64,000 nucleotides of DNA, from contig OZ034975.1 of the NCBI GenBank assembly GCA_964030785.1, positions 14,952,142 to 15,016,141 on the forward strand, written 5' to 3'. The notes under the pieces were generated by a model that made no database searches, had not been told where the DNA came from, and worked only from the letters and a program-made list of their open reading frames with translations. This document shows, one piece after another, positions 15,341 through 26,067 of the stretch. Source of the DNA: Siderastrea siderea (lineage: Eukaryota; Cnidaria; Anthozoa; Scleractinia; Rhizangiidae). Position 1 is the stretch's first letter. Each line of letters starts with the position of its first letter. The position numbers were made by a program, and so were the translations under genes.

Positions 15341-15605
15341 CAAAATTGGACTTTGGACTTTGAGCCCGCGTTTTCTCAGCGGTTTTACTTCCCCTTGAGC
15401 CCACGATCCATTTTTCCTACTCGCCAGCGGTTTCCCCTTCCAAATCACGTGACTTCCGGTTGCATGAGCCTGCGATCCCTTTTTTCTTACTGGTCAGCGG
15501 TTTCCCATCTCAAAAACACGTGACTTCCGGTTTTAGGTCACTTCCGGTTCCGGTCATGTGACTTCCGGTTCCGGTGACGTCATTTCCTCTTACATCAAAA
15601 CGAGG
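15341..15605. repeat. Cluster of GAGCCCGCGATCC / CACGTGACTTCCGG repeats
   Basis: Three copies of the GAGCCYRCG unit (about 15361, 15396, 15467), each followed by CAGCGGTTTCCC/TTT and CACGTGACTTCCGGTT elements. The block ends in four tandem ACTTCCGGTT units. The family is concentrated between 9.1 and 15.6 kb in this window. Confidence 0.6.
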
Positions 15606-15663
15606 CCACGCCCCCAACATCAAAACGAGGCAAAGTTGCCCTAGTGGTCCCACATTACTACTG

Positions 15664-15801
15664 CCTTGTGCCTCCTTTTCAAAGCGAGGCCTCGGGCAAA
15701 ACCTTTCATATGAAAATGAGTTTTATCTGCATGTTAAATGAAAACTCATTTTCATATGAAAGGCTATGCACCAAGACTCGCTTTGAAAAAGAGGTACAAG
15801 T
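15664..15801. mobile_element. Palindromic MITE-like element
   Basis: The outer arms (CTTGTGCCTCCTTTTCAAAG left; complement of CTTTGAAAAAGAGGTACAAG right) and the inner arms (CTTTCATATGAAAATGAGTT and its complement) pair along the whole length. Confidence 0.65.
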
Positions 15802-16344
15802 CAACTCGGAAATGGCCTATTAAAATCGGAGAAGAACACCGCTCTATTTCAGCATTTAAAAGAAATCTCATCGATTTTTTTGGTCTTAACGACCAAGCCA
15901 AGAAGTCAGGGCTTTAAGTCAGGGCTAGGGTGATTTGACCTGAAACTCTACCGCCTTGTGAAAATCAGCGGGGAAAAAAGAAAAATTACTCTATGTCAAC
16001 CAGCGATAGTGACATAGAGCCCCCCTCCAGGAATAGAGCTTGATTCGGAGGAACTGATCACTAGTAAGCCAATGATAACAAGGTCTGGAAGACAAGCCAA
16101 GGTGTGGACACGGTTTGATGTTTGAGCGCAAAAAGGCAAGAGGTCAAGTAAAGTCATGAACGTTATTGAAGCGCCGTAAGCCAGCTAGCAAGGTTGCTAT
16201 TTTAACCGCGTCTTAACAGGCATATATCTCATACGGCTAAATATACTTTTGATGTAGGTTAATTGTATGGCATCGTCGTTCCTTGTTTACCGTACAGCTC
16301 CGTACATGCTGTTTCATATACATTATATTTCTATAGGTATAGTA
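15802..16344. other. No gene seen
   Basis: Unique-looking sequence with short open frames only. No repeat structure was noticed beyond a duplicated AAGTCAGGGCT (about 15903-15927). Confidence 0.4.
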
Positions 16345-16763
16345 ATACTACTCCTGGGGGGGGGGGGAGCATTTAAGGGAAGTTTGGGTGGGGGTGTGCC
16401 GCCGAGGCTTTTAAACCCTGACCCTGTTTAAGACAAAATCTGTTCATTTCAATACCCTGTTTAAGACAAGCGACCTTTATATTGTGCTTGTGTTCTGCGT
16501 TTTTGTCTGCCTTGTTTTTCATTTCCAATACAAGAAATATTTTTTTTATATAAATGACATCCTAGGATGAGATTTGACTTAATTGCTGGTACCCACACGT
16601 AAGGTTCAAGGCTTCCGGTCCAGAAAGACACCCTGTTGAAGACGTTAAATAGTGAAATTGTATACCCTGCTTAAGACGCAAGACCCTGAAAACCATACCC
16701 TGTTGAGCGGCACATACCCATTTAGGCCAAATAATGGTCTGCCCCCCCCCCCCGGATACTACT
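16345..16763. mobile_element. G-run TIR element with 8-bp target duplication, copy 1
   Basis: The 403-base element (16353-16755) starts CCTGGGGGG and ends CCCCCCCGG, and is flanked on both sides by ATACTACT (16345-16352 and 16756-16763). It contains repeated ACCCTGTTTAAGAC motifs and GCCGC/GCGGC blocks near both ends. A related copy lies at 20324-20635. The 8-bp duplication suggests hAT-type mobilisation; no transposase is present. Confidence 0.7.
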
Positions 16764-16919
16764 GCTGTAGTAGTATGCTATATATGTCCATTACAATTCT
16801 TGTAACACCGTAATTACTTTGTTTATATATTTTTTATCCCGGAATTGACCTAAGAAGTAAACGACCGGTCGTAAAGGTGTTTTACAATAATGAAAATTAA
16901 TTATTAACATTTCTGTCAA

Positions 16920-17010
16920 CCGTAACGGAAAGAAATTAACCGTTAGCCGTAAAATGGCCAAAATTTTAACCGTTAGCCGTAAAAAGACCAAAATTTTAAC
17001 CGTTAGCCGT
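16920..17010. repeat. Tandem repeat, TTAACCGTTAGCCGTAAAA
   Basis: Three consecutive copies of a roughly 30-base unit containing TTAACCGTTAGCCGTAAAA, with AAAATTTTAACCG junctions. A related TAGCCGTAAAA occurs at 17363. Confidence 0.65.
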
Positions 17011-17547
17011 AAAAGCCATCACCCCGTTGAGACCCTCCTAGCACGGAGGAATCTGCAGGCCATAAGCTTACTTCCAGACATGCTTTAGCAGTATCAGCGA
17101 GAAGCTTGGCTGTTGGAAATTCTGAAATTCATACGTTACTGTTACGGTAAAAGATGGTCTATTGAAGCTTAATGCACCAGTCATTTGAAACCCCCCGAAC
17201 CCCCCCCCCCCCTCGGGCATGACCGGGGCATCACTTTTTATGCAAATGAAAGCCAGTGAACTCCCCGGTCCCCGGGGCAAAAGTGAATGGTGAACTCCCC
17301 GGCCCCATATGTCCAACATGCAGGGTACTCCCAACTCGTAACAAGGGATGACAAATATGATGATAGCCGTAAAATGAAAACTTTGATTTGGCAGCAGCTA
17401 TGACAACACTTGAAACCCTCGATGGACAAGAAAAGGCGACTATTTCAACATCATCTTTCTATTTTACATCTTGATGTCACAAAATGCAAGATTACAACAA
17501 ATTACAACTCATGTTTTAGCAATGCAGTCTTCTGAAGTTAGAATAAC
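17011..17547. other. Unassigned, with C-runs
   Basis: Includes a C14-type run near 17195 and duplicated GAACTCCCCGG motifs (17258-17303). No gene is seen. Confidence 0.4.
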
Positions 17548-17709
17548 TCAAAAATAAAACACAAACAGCGGTAAAAAAAACATTATAAACTTACGCATTT
17601 TTATATAAACTTGACGTTTCGTATGCTAGTCAACATACATTTTCAAAAGTGACCGTTACAATTTTGACAAACCTTTTATACATTAGTGATAAGGGGTCTG
17701 GAACCAAGA

Positions 17710-18688
17710 TTAAGGCCGCGGGTGAGAAACTAAGTTATCAGTATTCATTTATTTAAAGCGTATGCACGAAGTGGGACGAATGGTAGCGACATGGCGCGAA
17801 ATATTCATGAATAGGCTTTCAGTAAAACTTCCAGTTTCTGAATCAGTAATTGCACGTGGGTTAAATTGTGTGCCGCGGATATTTGGTGACTTTAAAGCAT
17901 ATCATTTTCAAACAAAAAATACTGTTGAAATTGAAGTGTCCAACAAAGCAAAACACTCTAAAACACTACTCCCTAAAACTAACAAAGAGTTTCAAAAACA
18001 CTTGTATTCTTCAATCAAAATATTTGCGATCTCTAAATTGTAACCCACTGTTCTTTTCTGGACAGTGAACAATAGTTGCTAAAATTGAAATGGCATAATT
18101 AGCATAGTCTTACCTTAAACATTCGTGTTTATTCGGTACGCCTTCGGAAGCCCTAAAACCACCAATTTTGTGTCCAAGAATACAGCGCGGAAATAGAATT
18201 TCCTGAACTGACACAATAGGCAGATAATCTAGGTGTATTGTAGATTGTCACAACAGAAGCAATTTTTTTCAAACAGGCATTTAAACAAAATATTGAAGCC
18301 TTCAAAATAAAACAAGGACGATTTTACTCATTTGAAAGCTTACAACTTCCAATGGAATTCGAAATCCCATAATCGGCTTCTGTTGTGACACAATAGAGGT
18401 TTTAACTGATCTGTGAGTGGTAAAATCGAGAAGTGTTGTTTTCTCCACAAGGAGGAAACTTGGACACGGAGTCGCGTTTTACAAAATCTTAACTTTTGGA
18501 GCTCAGAGCATCGCAAAGAAGAGCGATCTACCAACTTAAAAACAACCTTGTTGCACTTCCACCATTCCCCAAGCTTTCTGTTAAGTTTCAACGGAATCGG
18601 CTCCCAAACGTTCAAGATATAAAGTTTTCTGATGTAAGACCTCCACCATAAACTTATTCATGAGCAGCTTGTCATCCGCCGCCTTAAG
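17710..18688. mobile_element. Non-autonomous insertion with TTAAG target duplication
   Basis: A 969-base insert (17715-18683) lies in the 3' part of the Penelope-like element, flanked by TTAAG at 17710-17714 and 18684-18688. The uninterrupted homologous sequence is present at about 22672-22696 with a single TTAAG, which proves the boundaries. The ends are G/C-rich and imperfectly inverted (GCCGCGGGTGAG; complement of CATCCGCCGCC). No transposase frame is seen inside; small frames such as 17762-18043 are unrecognised. Confidence 0.7.
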
Positions 18689-19083
18689 AAAACAATCTTA
18701 ACAGTGAATCTATAAAAAGCTACAGCTAATTCATAAAGTATCAGCTTCTCACTGCTGACGTTGACATTAAAAGCTAGCCTCAGTTCTTGGATTAACAATG
18801 TTTCTTTGATTTGGCAGTGGTAATCAGTTTTGCCCGATGCTAAAATGTCAAAATGATCCCACTTGATGTTTTGTCCGGTGGTTTTGACATAGTCTGCACT
18901 GGTAGACGTGTGGTCATTTTTAACGAGGGCCTTGAAGTGTTCAGTTTTTCTATCATGAAGTCGTCGTTTTGTTTTACCGATGTAGAAATCATTGCAGTCC
19001 CAGCAACTGGCTTTGTAAATTACTTTAAATTTTTGAGAACGATTCAAGCGGTCCTTGTATGAAGAAAGATTTTGATGCGGCAA
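18684..19083 (-). pseudogene. GIY-YIG endonuclease domain of Penelope-like element 1
   Basis: The translated minus strand shows VIYKASCWDCNDFYIGKTKRRLHDRKTEH, whose second half (FYIGKTKRRLHDR) is the GIY-YIG core with its following Arg, then a KTTGHNIKW-like block, FDILA and KETLLIQELRLAFN. This is the C-terminal endonuclease of Penelope-like elements, which nicks target DNA for reverse transcription. Its frame overlaps the RT piece upstream out of register, implying a frameshift. Confidence 0.8.
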
Positions 19084-19593
19084 TTATTTTTAAAAATTAT
19101 CTTGAGTTTGACAAAAGAGTAGAAATTGTATACACATGATTTCAGGCGTTGAGAGATTTGGTTGCTCTGTACACCTAAGTAAGGTAACAGAATAATGATA
19201 TCTTTCTTAGGAACCGTGGAGACAGGGCTCCTTGGCTTGTTTCTGTTCTTGTTTAGAACATCGTTAATGTTGTAGGTGATTATCCCTTGGGGGTAACCAT
19301 TTTGAAGCAGAAGCTTTCGAAGATCGCCAGGAGCAGATTGCACCAAGGAAGCAGAGGAGCAAATTCGGTAGCAACGATAAGTGAGAGTGCGTATGAGATT
19401 TATTTTGTACTTGCGCGGAGTAAACGAATCCCATTTGGTGTAAAGGCCAGTGAATGTCTTCTTCCGGTAGATGGATGTCACGAAAGTGTTGTTCGGGCAG
19501 CGTTTCACAAGTATGTCTAAAAATGAAATCTCACTGTCCTGTTCAAATTCAATGGTAAATTTGATACTGTCGTGACGTCTGTTTAAATACTGC
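19044..19593 (-). pseudogene. Reverse transcriptase C-terminal part of Penelope-like element 1
   Basis: Blocks typical of the Penelope RT downstream of the YVDD palm are visible: LNRRHDSIKFTIEFE, SFLDILVKR, SIYRKKTFTGLYT, WDSFTPRKYK. The upstream palm lies 2.5 kb away at 22140-22420, separated by a foldback insertion. Confidence 0.8.
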
Positions 19594-19600
19594 AAGAACC

Positions 19601-22139
19601 TACTGTGTACGATGAGTATTATCACTTAATTTTTCTTTCGTTTCGATAAATCTTGAAAAACTCGATAAATCTTGAAAAAAGCGAAAAAAATTGAAAAAGT
19701 CGATAAATCTTGAAAAACGTGAAAAAACTTGAAAAACGAGAAAAATCTTGAAAAAACTAACAACTCGAAAAACGCGAAAAAACTTGAAAAACGCGAAAAA
19801 TCTTGAAAAAACTAAAAAATCTTGAAAAACGTGAAAAAAAAACTTGAAAAACGCGAAAAATCTTGAACAGTTATAAAATGGGGTTGGGAGGCCTGCGCGA
19901 CTCCTGCTTCACGCTTTCGTACGCTTTGCCTTACACATCTCGGTCTTTTGACCAATTTTGCTTCTTGTATTTTTGTAGTGGATTTAGTCGGGAGGATTTT
20001 TAAATGGTTACTGAAATGAATTGAGCCATTTCACCTTAAACGTCGCATTTTTAAACTTTTTTCTCGAGGTCATATCGATCTTTTCCTGATAACAGTATGA
20101 TGGCGCCTCAGTTAATTTAGATCTCTGATCGTCTGTTAAGCAACTTCATGTAATTTTAATGCGACTTAATGTAGTTTCTATGCCGCTTTCGGCATATTAG
20201 GTACGTTGAATCTGCCTCCTTTGGGAACCTGATAGAGTTTTTCAGCTTTCGTGTTTGATTTGTGACAATAAAGGCTCTGAAATATTATAGGCAACGTAAC
20301 GAGTTTTCCTGCTGATGTTTATACCGGGGGGGGTACTCGACCCATATTTGGGTATAGGTGAGCCACTGAGGGTTTGAAACCCTGACCCTGTTCAGGACAA
20401 AAAAATCCTAAAATACATACCCTGTTTAGGACAACAACCTCAATTTTATTACCCTGTTTACTAGGACATGCAATACCCTGTTTATAATTAGGACAGACTC
20501 GCGCGAAATTATATACCCTGTTTAGGACAGACTCCCACGAAATCACATACCCTGCTTAGGACAGAGAGGCCAAAAACCATACCCTGTCGAGCGGCACGTC
20601 CCTGTATAGGCCATATAAGGGAGTATTCCCCCGGGTGTTTGTGACGCCAGCCCCGGCTTATTTGTATAATTCTGTTGCAGGATGTTGTGTTTCGTATCAC
20701 GGAGTGTGATCTATAGACCCTTTTTGTTATGAAACTGAAGTTGTAGCTTCTTTCTAGCTATGCAGCATGTAATAGATGGCTGAACTCTGCTTCAGTCAAA
20801 CATGTGCGAGTAAGCTCCTCTTGAAACTGAGAGTTTCGTGGCTAGGAGCTTACACGAGCTTGCATAAGAGCAACTCACAAAGCCAATCCCGGCAACTGAT
20901 GAGACCCATTAGGAGGGTCGAAGACTTGGTCTTGCCAGTACATATTGGCATACACAAGCACGCGGTGGATAGACTTGATAAGAACAGGAGGAAAGATACA
21001 AAGCTCCTAAACACGAAACTCTCAGTTTCAAGAGGAGCTTACTCACACATGTTTCACTGAAGCAGAGTTCAGCCGTCTATTGCATGTTGCATAGCTAGAA
21101 AGAAGCTACAACTTCAGTTTCATGACGAAAAGGGTCTATAGATCACACTCCGTGATGCGAAACACAACATCCTGCAACAGAATTATACAAATAAGCCGGG
21201 CCTGGCGTTACAAACAGCAGTGAAATTAACTCATAACGTTGCAGATAATACTTCAGATCCTTTATTGCCACAAATACAAACACGAGAGGCTGCAAAAAAC
21301 TGTCAAGTTCCTAAACGAGCCAGATTCAACGTACCTAATATGCCGAAAGCGGCACAGAAACCACATTTAGTTGCTCAACAAACGAGCAGAGGTCAAATTT
21401 AGCTGAGAATTACAAACAGTGCGCTTGAGCCACAAGAACCCACCGGTTATCTGAAAATTGATTAGATATGACCTCGAGATCAAAGTCTTAAAAATGCGAC
21501 GCCTAAGTTGTAACAGCTCAATTCAGTCACCATATAAAAATCCTCCAAACTAAGCCCACTACTAAAACACAAGAAGCAAAATTGGTCAAAAGACAAGGAT
21601 AAGGCGCGGCGAACAAAGGCGTGAAGTAGGAGTCGCGTAGGCCTTCCAACCCCATTTTATGACTCCGCCTGTTATCAACAATAGCCTCTTCTTCGAGGTC
21701 AGAAAGCTTTTTCACGTTTTTCAAGATTTTTTTAGTTTTTTCAAGATTTTTCGCGTTTTTCAAGTTTCTTCGCGTTTTTCAAGATTTGTCGCGTTTTTCA
21801 AGTTTTTTCTCGTTTTTCAATTTTTTATACGTTTTTTCAAGATTTTTGGTGTGTTTAAAAATATTTTTCGCGTTTTTCAAGTTTCTTCGCATTTTTCAAG
21901 ATTTTTCGCGTTTTTCAAGTCATTTCGCGTTTTTCAAGATTTTTCGCGTTTGAAAGTTTTTTAACGTTTTTCAAGATTTTTTGTTTTTCAAGTTTTTTTC
22001 GCGTTTTTCAAGTTTTTTCACGCTTTCAAGATTTATCGACGTTTTCAAGATTTATCGAGTTTTTCAAAATTCATCGACGTTTTCAAGATTTATCGAAACA
22101 AAAGAAAAATTAAAGTAATGATACTCATCGTACACCGTA
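19601..22139. mobile_element. 2.5-kb foldback element inserted in RT
   Basis: Long inverted arms begin TACTGTGTACGATGAG at 19601 and end with the complement at 22139. The outer arms are tandem arrays of CTTGAAAAACGCGAAAAAT (19640-19870 and, inverted, 21705-22090). The inner arms pair 20120-20220 with 21327-21390 and 20640-20870 with 21000-21212. The flanks share AGAACC, which is present once in the uninterrupted RT, so it is a 6-7-base target duplication. A G-run element (20324-20635) sits in the left arm only, so it came later. Confidence 0.75.
20316..20642. mobile_element. G-run TIR element, copy 2
   Basis: The 312-base element starts CCGGGGGGGGTACTC and ends GAGTATTCCCCCGGG, with internal ACCCTGTTTAGGACA repeats. 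Flanks TGTTTATA and TGTTTGTG are a diverged 8-base duplication. The other foldback arm lacks it, confirming insertion. Confidence 0.7.
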
Positions 22140-22420
22140 AGAACCCATTAGCAGTATCTTTGTTTTCAAACATGGTGAAACTGTCATCAACGTACCTGTA
22201 CCAAAATGAAGGACAAACGTGACCGCTCATGACCCATTTTTCTTCAAAGTGACACATGAAGATGTTAGCCAACACTGGGCCTAATGGCGAACCCATAGCT
22301 ACGCCATCAACTTGGTCGTAGTATTGGCCATCAAAAAGAGAATGGCTTTTCTTAGTGGCAAATTCTAACAATTAATGTAAAACGAAACGAGGTAATGTAG
22401 GAGGATCGAAACAGAATACA
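22140..22420 (-). pseudogene. Reverse transcriptase palm of Penelope-like element 1
   Basis: The minus strand encodes GVAMGSPLGPVLANIFM and a WYRYVDDSF catalytic block. Upstream of the ATG at 22371, family-like residues (DPPTLPRFVLH) continue but are broken by an in-frame TAA. The 3' end joins, across the foldback, to the piece at 19593. Confidence 0.8.
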
Positions 22421-22423
22421 GTT

Positions 22424-22640
22424 TGTCAAGAGCAATATTTATTGTTAAAAATGACCACACGTCTGCCATTGCAGACCATGTCAAAACCACCGGACACAAC
22501 ATCAAGTGGGATCATTTTGACATTTTAGCATCGGGCAAAACTGATTACCACTGCAAAATCAAAGAAACATTGTTAATCCAAGAACTGAAGCCAGCTTTTA
22601 ATGTCAACGTCAGCAGTGAGAAGCTGACACTTTGTTAATC
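22424..22640 (+). pseudogene. Second GIY-YIG tail, inverted orientation
   Basis: The plus strand encodes IVKNDHTSAIADHVKTTG, NIKWDHFDILASG and LLIQELKPAFNVNVSSEKL, nearly identical to residues of the minus-strand copy at 18684-19083. It is the truncated end of a head-to-head copy. Confidence 0.75.
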
Positions 22641-23388
22641 AGCTGTAGCTTTTTATAGATTCACTGTTAAGATTGTTTTCTTAATCTTGTTTCCAGACCC
22701 CTTATCACTTTTGTATAAAAGGCTTGTCAAAATTGCAACGGTCACTTAAATGGAAATGTATATTTACTAGCATGTGAAACGTCAAGTTTATATAAAAATG
22801 CGTAAGTTTATAATGTTTATTACCGCTGTTTGTGTTTTATTTTTGATCAGGGTGAAACAAATTAAGACTGGAGTGGGGAGGGGGATTTGGAAAATTGTGC
22901 GTACCTCTGGAAAAATCCTGGCTACACCCCTGACATATGAAAGCGGTGTAAAGCATATAAATCAGTTAGAAAAACCCCATTAACAATAATGGAAAGCACT
23001 GTTTACAAACAAAAGACAGTCCCCGGATGATGAAATCATCAGTAAGCTTAAAAGCTATGGAAAAAGTAGTCATCAGTTGCAACAAATAGCCAAACCATCT
23101 CGAAACGCGATTGCAAAACAGAATGTAACACTTATTTGAAATTCAAACGCTTCTTGTATTATGGACCTCAATACCTACCTCGTGTTCAGAAACACAGCAC
23201 AAATGAGAACAGAAATTCTTCAACCACTCAAGCACACGGGCGTCGCACAACTCAATCACGTGACATTCTCGTAGAGCGAACGCGTGTGATCCCTACCCCT
23301 CCCTGGAGGAGTTCTTCTTTGAAATGTATTGAGGGTGGTACCCTAAAAAAATTCGACCTCATATAGTGAATTATCATGCCCTATTTAA

Positions 23389-23528
23389 ACAATAGAGTTC
23401 TTTTGTCGAAGGCACAATCGTGCGATAGGTTGCCCGAGGACATTTCATGTTCACAACAAATATAGCCCGAAACGTGGTTCGAGGGCAACCTATCACACAT
23501 AGGGCATGAGACAGAAGGACTCTATTGT
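23389..23528. mobile_element. MITE, ACAATAGAGTTC ends
   Basis: The left end ACAATAGAGTTCTTTTGTC is complemented by GACAGAAGGACTCTATTGT at the right. A related sequence with the same right end lies at about 40160-40282. Confidence 0.65.
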
Positions 23529-23536
23529 ATTAATCG

Positions 23537-23672
23537 TACAACGCTAAATTTTGAGGAAAAATTGCCAAAAAACGGGCACTGTGCGCTGATAGGAGCCCGC
23601 TGAGGAAAGACACTATCGCGTCACGTGATCGATTTCGACCAATGGGAGCAAGCCAAAATTTAGCGTTGTACT
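23537..23672. mobile_element. MITE, TACAACGCTAAATTTTG ends
   Basis: Inverted ends TACAACGCTAAATTTTG and CCAAAATTTAGCGTTGTA enclose a GCCCGCTGAGG...CACGTGATCGA core. Further copies are at about 40290-40424 and 40425-40516. Confidence 0.65.
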
Positions 23673-23937
23673 ATAATTTCAGATATAGACCTTCAATAAA
23701 ACAAAATTTACAAATTAATCATGTTCGTGCTCTATATAAGATAAGGAGGTGTGATTTTTTATCGATGGTACCAAAGGAGTTTCTCCTTTGGCTATCCCTT
23801 TCGTCCGCGCTCGATTTGGCACTAGGCAGGCCGATTCACCAGAGATAAGAAAAACCTGTTACTAAAGAATAAAACACGCCAATTAAATAGCATGATCGTG
23901 GAAACGCAAAACGGCTGAAAACCATTCTCTTCGCTTA

Positions 23938-23996
23938 CGATAACACCCGGCTAGGTGGTGGTGGTGGTGGTGGGTGTGAGGGGGGGGGGGTGGGGG
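23938..23996. repeat. GGT / G-run microsatellite
   Basis: Iterated GGT followed by poly-G. Confidence 0.8.
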
Positions 23997-24244
23997 TTTA
24001 CGGAGAGCGCTGAAACTTTTTTGTTTCAAAATGGAGCATTTCCCTCTTAATTTGGTCTTCCAAGATTACGAAAATAAGACTCCAAACAAAGGAATTAAAA
24101 AATAACGGATGAGGAGTTAGAGAAGAGTATTAACGCACTATTCTTCTCACGGTTCACTTGCCACGTTACTGCCTGACTGATCACGGTAACTCGAAAAATA
24201 ACGCCGGGTTTTAGCACGAAGAAGTTGGGTACGGTAAATACCTA

Positions 24245-24380
24245 ATCGTACCTCTTTTGGTACGCTTCGGCAGCAAATCAGGCTCGTTTGGTCTCGCCAT
24301 GGGTATTTTGGCGAGATTGCGAACCATCGCTCGACCAAACTCGTCCGATATGCCGCCGAAGCGTACCAAAAAGGTACGAT
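24245..24380. mobile_element. Palindromic MITE-like element
   Basis: The left arm ATCGTACCTCTTTTGGTACG...CTTCGG is complemented at the right by CCGAAGCGTACC...GGTACGAT. Nested GGTACG palindromes lie in both arms. Confidence 0.65.
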
Positions 24381-25508
24381 AAGGTGTTCCTTTTATGTTC
24401 GACATGCCTATGCGTGAATCATTCGGTGTCGTTTTCACAAGAACCGTCCTAACACTATGGTTATGGTTGCGTCGTCGGTTAAAACCGTACAGTTTCTGTC
24501 GTACTATGGGTGAGGCCTTCCAAGGGGTAAAAGCGACAACAGACACGGCCCTGAAAACTGGCGACACGAGACTTTCTAAACACCGACAGGCGACTCAACT
24601 GACCCGGCAAAATACGACAGCGACACAGTAAGCACTTTCAATGGACAGCGACGTTAGGAAATTGTGTGTTTTACCAATAAAAGATAATAATCAGTCTTTT
24701 CGATTGGTACTTCAGTGCAGCCAGTCAAGAGTAGGGCCTTTGATACGTTGTATCTCCACCGCGGTCAAACGCCTGAGGCAGTTTTTTCGTTTTTCATCGT
24801 AAGATTTATTCACGATGCAGTAGAAACATGAGCAAGAACTGATATAAAATAGTGGGTGAGACAATATATTTGCATTTCTCTCAAATAAACGAGTTTCCTT
24901 GCTATTTAAATATTCCACACCTGAACAAAATTACTTTTACAAATTGCGCCGAGAAGTCCGTTTCTCGTTTTTAAACACTTAGAACTTTTTAGTTAAGTTC
25001 GAAACATTTTAGTAAATCTACAGGGTACTGATTAAGTATCAAACTTTGAACAGTGAAAATAATTCCCTTATCTTTGAAGTACTTTTCTTATTTTCTCGTT
25101 TGACCGCGTTTAACGTTGTATCCATACTGACAGCAGACGATCATATATATATTTTTTCTGCTAATCTGTTAAATTGGAAGCTTCATTTACGGTCTGCGAT
25201 GTCAAAAAGGGGAAAACAAATCAATTACCTAAGTCGCTCACAGCAACGAGTTGCCCGATTTTCAGGTTCTGTATCAACGTTATCAGCATAGTTGTTCATT
25301 TTGACGCAAACAATTGTCTTAAATAAACAGCAATTTAACCACTTTGATTTGCCCCTCAGAATGCTGAAAATCTTCTTCCCGAAGTACAAAATTTCAAAAT
25401 TTCCCGGGCCTGGGGGACCATGTCCCCGGAACCCCCCAGATACTACCGCCTATGGCGGTCGTTTATTTCGAACTCCCTTCCTTTGAGACCCACGGTAAAT
25501 TGTCTCTA
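24381..25508. other. No gene seen
   Basis: AT-rich, with short frames only (24395-24631, 25046-25291), none recognised. Confidence 0.4.
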
Positions 25509-25737
25509 AACTCTACATAACCTGCGTAGCAAGCGTTTCCGTGGGGTGTCAGAGTAAAAAAAGTCCAAAGAACGGGATTTCGAAGTTTTGGCCGCGCGAA
25601 AAATGGGGCGAGGGCAATATGCCGCGCGAAAAATGGGGCGAGAGCAACTTCATTAACCTTCGAAAATCCCGTTCTTCGGACTTTTTTTTGCTCTTAAAAC
25701 CCCACGGAAACGCTTGCTACGCAGGCTTAACTCTACA
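25509..25737. mobile_element. MITE with 9-bp target duplication (MULE-type)
   Basis: The 211-base element (25518-25728) starts TAACCTGCGTAGCAAGCG and ends with a near-complement. It is flanked by AACTCTACA on both sides (25509-25517, 25729-25737). Two internal GCCGCGCGAAAAATGGGGCG copies are tandem. The 9-base duplication and the TAACCTGCG start are shared with the larger element at 37582-39403. Confidence 0.75.
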
Positions 25738-26067
25738 GGGTCTCGTGTTGCAGAGCTACTAGGTGTTAGAAGAATATTCCTCGTCCCAAAAGATCGGATT
25801 TGTAAATTGATTTTTTTTTGAGATTCATGAAAGACAAAAAAGATCTTGCGTGTTACTTATTCCAGAGGGTTAATAGGCATGTTCGTTTTTATTGTAAAAG
25901 AATAATTATCTTTTCTGGGATGCCAACATCACCGTAAAGTGATTTACAGATGTGATTTACAAAACGATTTTACTTCACGTTCAACTTTTTTTTCGCGATC
26001 GACAGTTCTCGATCTCCCAAGGGAAACGAGAGCAGCTTTCAAATAGTGCGACATTTGAACACAAACT

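Larger units (their letters stand above)
17548..22848 (-). mobile_element. Penelope-like retroelement 1 (composite, decayed, with nested insertions)
   Basis: Reading on the minus strand: an RT palm fragment (22140-about 22420), RT thumb (19044-19593) and a GIY-YIG endonuclease domain (18684-19083). The terminal segments at 17548-17709 and about 22688-22848 are inverted copies of each other, and a second GIY-YIG tail in plus orientation (22424-22640) adjoins the right one. Head-to-head and partial copies are typical of Penelope-like elements. Two insertions interrupt it (17715-18683 and 19601-22139). Stops and frameshifts make it non-functional. Confidence 0.8.
22950..23900. repeat. Dispersed repeat block, paralog of 34270-35060
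   Basis: Successive shared segments: AAGCAT.AATCAGTT...GGAAAGCAC (22950), CACGTGAC...GTGTGATCCCTACCC (23260-23310), CTATATAAGATAAGGAGGTG (about 23731) and TCGTCCGCGCTCGATTTGG. The CTATATAAG looks like a TATA box. Two MITEs lie inside this copy only. Confidence 0.55.

Noticed and set aside
17762..18043. 93-aa plus frame inside the TTAAG-flanked insertion
   Set aside because: Basic, low-information sequence without any transposase motif; I cannot support a gene.
19640..19870. Regular short repeats could be read as a CRISPR-like array
   Set aside because: The units are contiguous degenerate repeats without unique spacers, form one arm of a foldback in a eukaryotic element, and have no cas genes nearby.
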